Below, one piece after another: positions 63,984 through 64,000 of a stretch of 64,000 bases of DNA. Below the pieces are notes generated by a model, which worked only from the letters and a program-made list of their open reading frames with translations, made no database searches and was not told the origin of the DNA. The DNA is taken from the NCBI GenBank assembly GCA_945860385.1, contig CAMAQD010000010.1, forward strand, positions 59,858 to 123,857. Reading direction: 5' to 3'. The stretch's first letter is position 1; each line of letters starts with the position of its first letter. A program made the translations under genes and the position numbers. This DNA is from Flavobacterium psychrophilum. Lineage in GTDB: Bacteria; Bacteroidota; Bacteroidia; Flavobacteriales; Flavobacteriaceae.

Positions 63984-64000
63984 AATGTTGCTATTTTTTT

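Overview
The window reads as chromosomal DNA of a low-GC Bacteroidota bacterium, most likely a Flavobacterium. The grounds are a protein with a Flavobacterium-style C-terminal type IX secretion sorting domain, flavobacterial promoters (TTG, about 19-21 bases, TAnnTTTG), no Shine-Dalgarno dependence, and small stress and envelope genes typical of Flavobacteriaceae. An ice-binding-fold lipoprotein hints at a cold habitat. No tRNA, rRNA, CRISPR array or insertion sequence was recognised.

Region 1 (1-2.3 kb) holds a C-terminally cut secreted metzincin protease. Region 2 (2.3-28.5 kb, all on the minus strand) is a nonribosomal peptide/polyketide cluster. In transcription order it has a dead A-domain stub, C-A-T, C-A-T-TE, A-T, a TE relic, A-T-TE (Cys in place of the TE Ser, catalytic His absent), an Sfp-type phosphopantetheinyl transferase, a hybrid truncated C-A-T-KS-AT-ACP-aminotransferase, C-A-T-TE, and a relic in which the start of an A domain is fused to the end of a second PPTase gene. 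The cluster looks built by duplication of a C-A-T-TE/A-T/PPTase block followed by deletions. The hybrid should make a beta-amino acid extension.

Region 3 (29-38 kb) has a T9SS-secreted protein, then a MarR-TolC-HlyD-permease efflux operon. The operon lies between an intact ABC-F gene and a decayed copy of that gene's 3' end. Its promoter is followed at once by an 18-bp perfect palindrome. Region 4 (38-53 kb) is ordinary housekeeping: serine hydrolase, HAD phosphatase, half-helicase, NtrC-like regulator without a DNA-binding domain, ABC transporter, GrpE-DnaJ, a PadR/PspC/DUF2807 envelope-stress operon and thioredoxin reductase.

Region 5 (53-64 kb) is an envelope/stress neighbourhood: OmpA-like protein, ice-binding-like lipoprotein, a coiled-coil orphan HisKA protein, YtxH, Lmo0937-like, CsbD-like, small lipoproteins and an MCE/MlaD protein. 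Five transcription units here share one ungapped promoter architecture of about 72 bases: a CAAAG-type -7 element and a distal TTRCAWHATTYACANATT box at fixed distance. This points to a small, apparently undescribed co-regulated stress regulon and is the most interesting signal in the window after the hybrid cluster.
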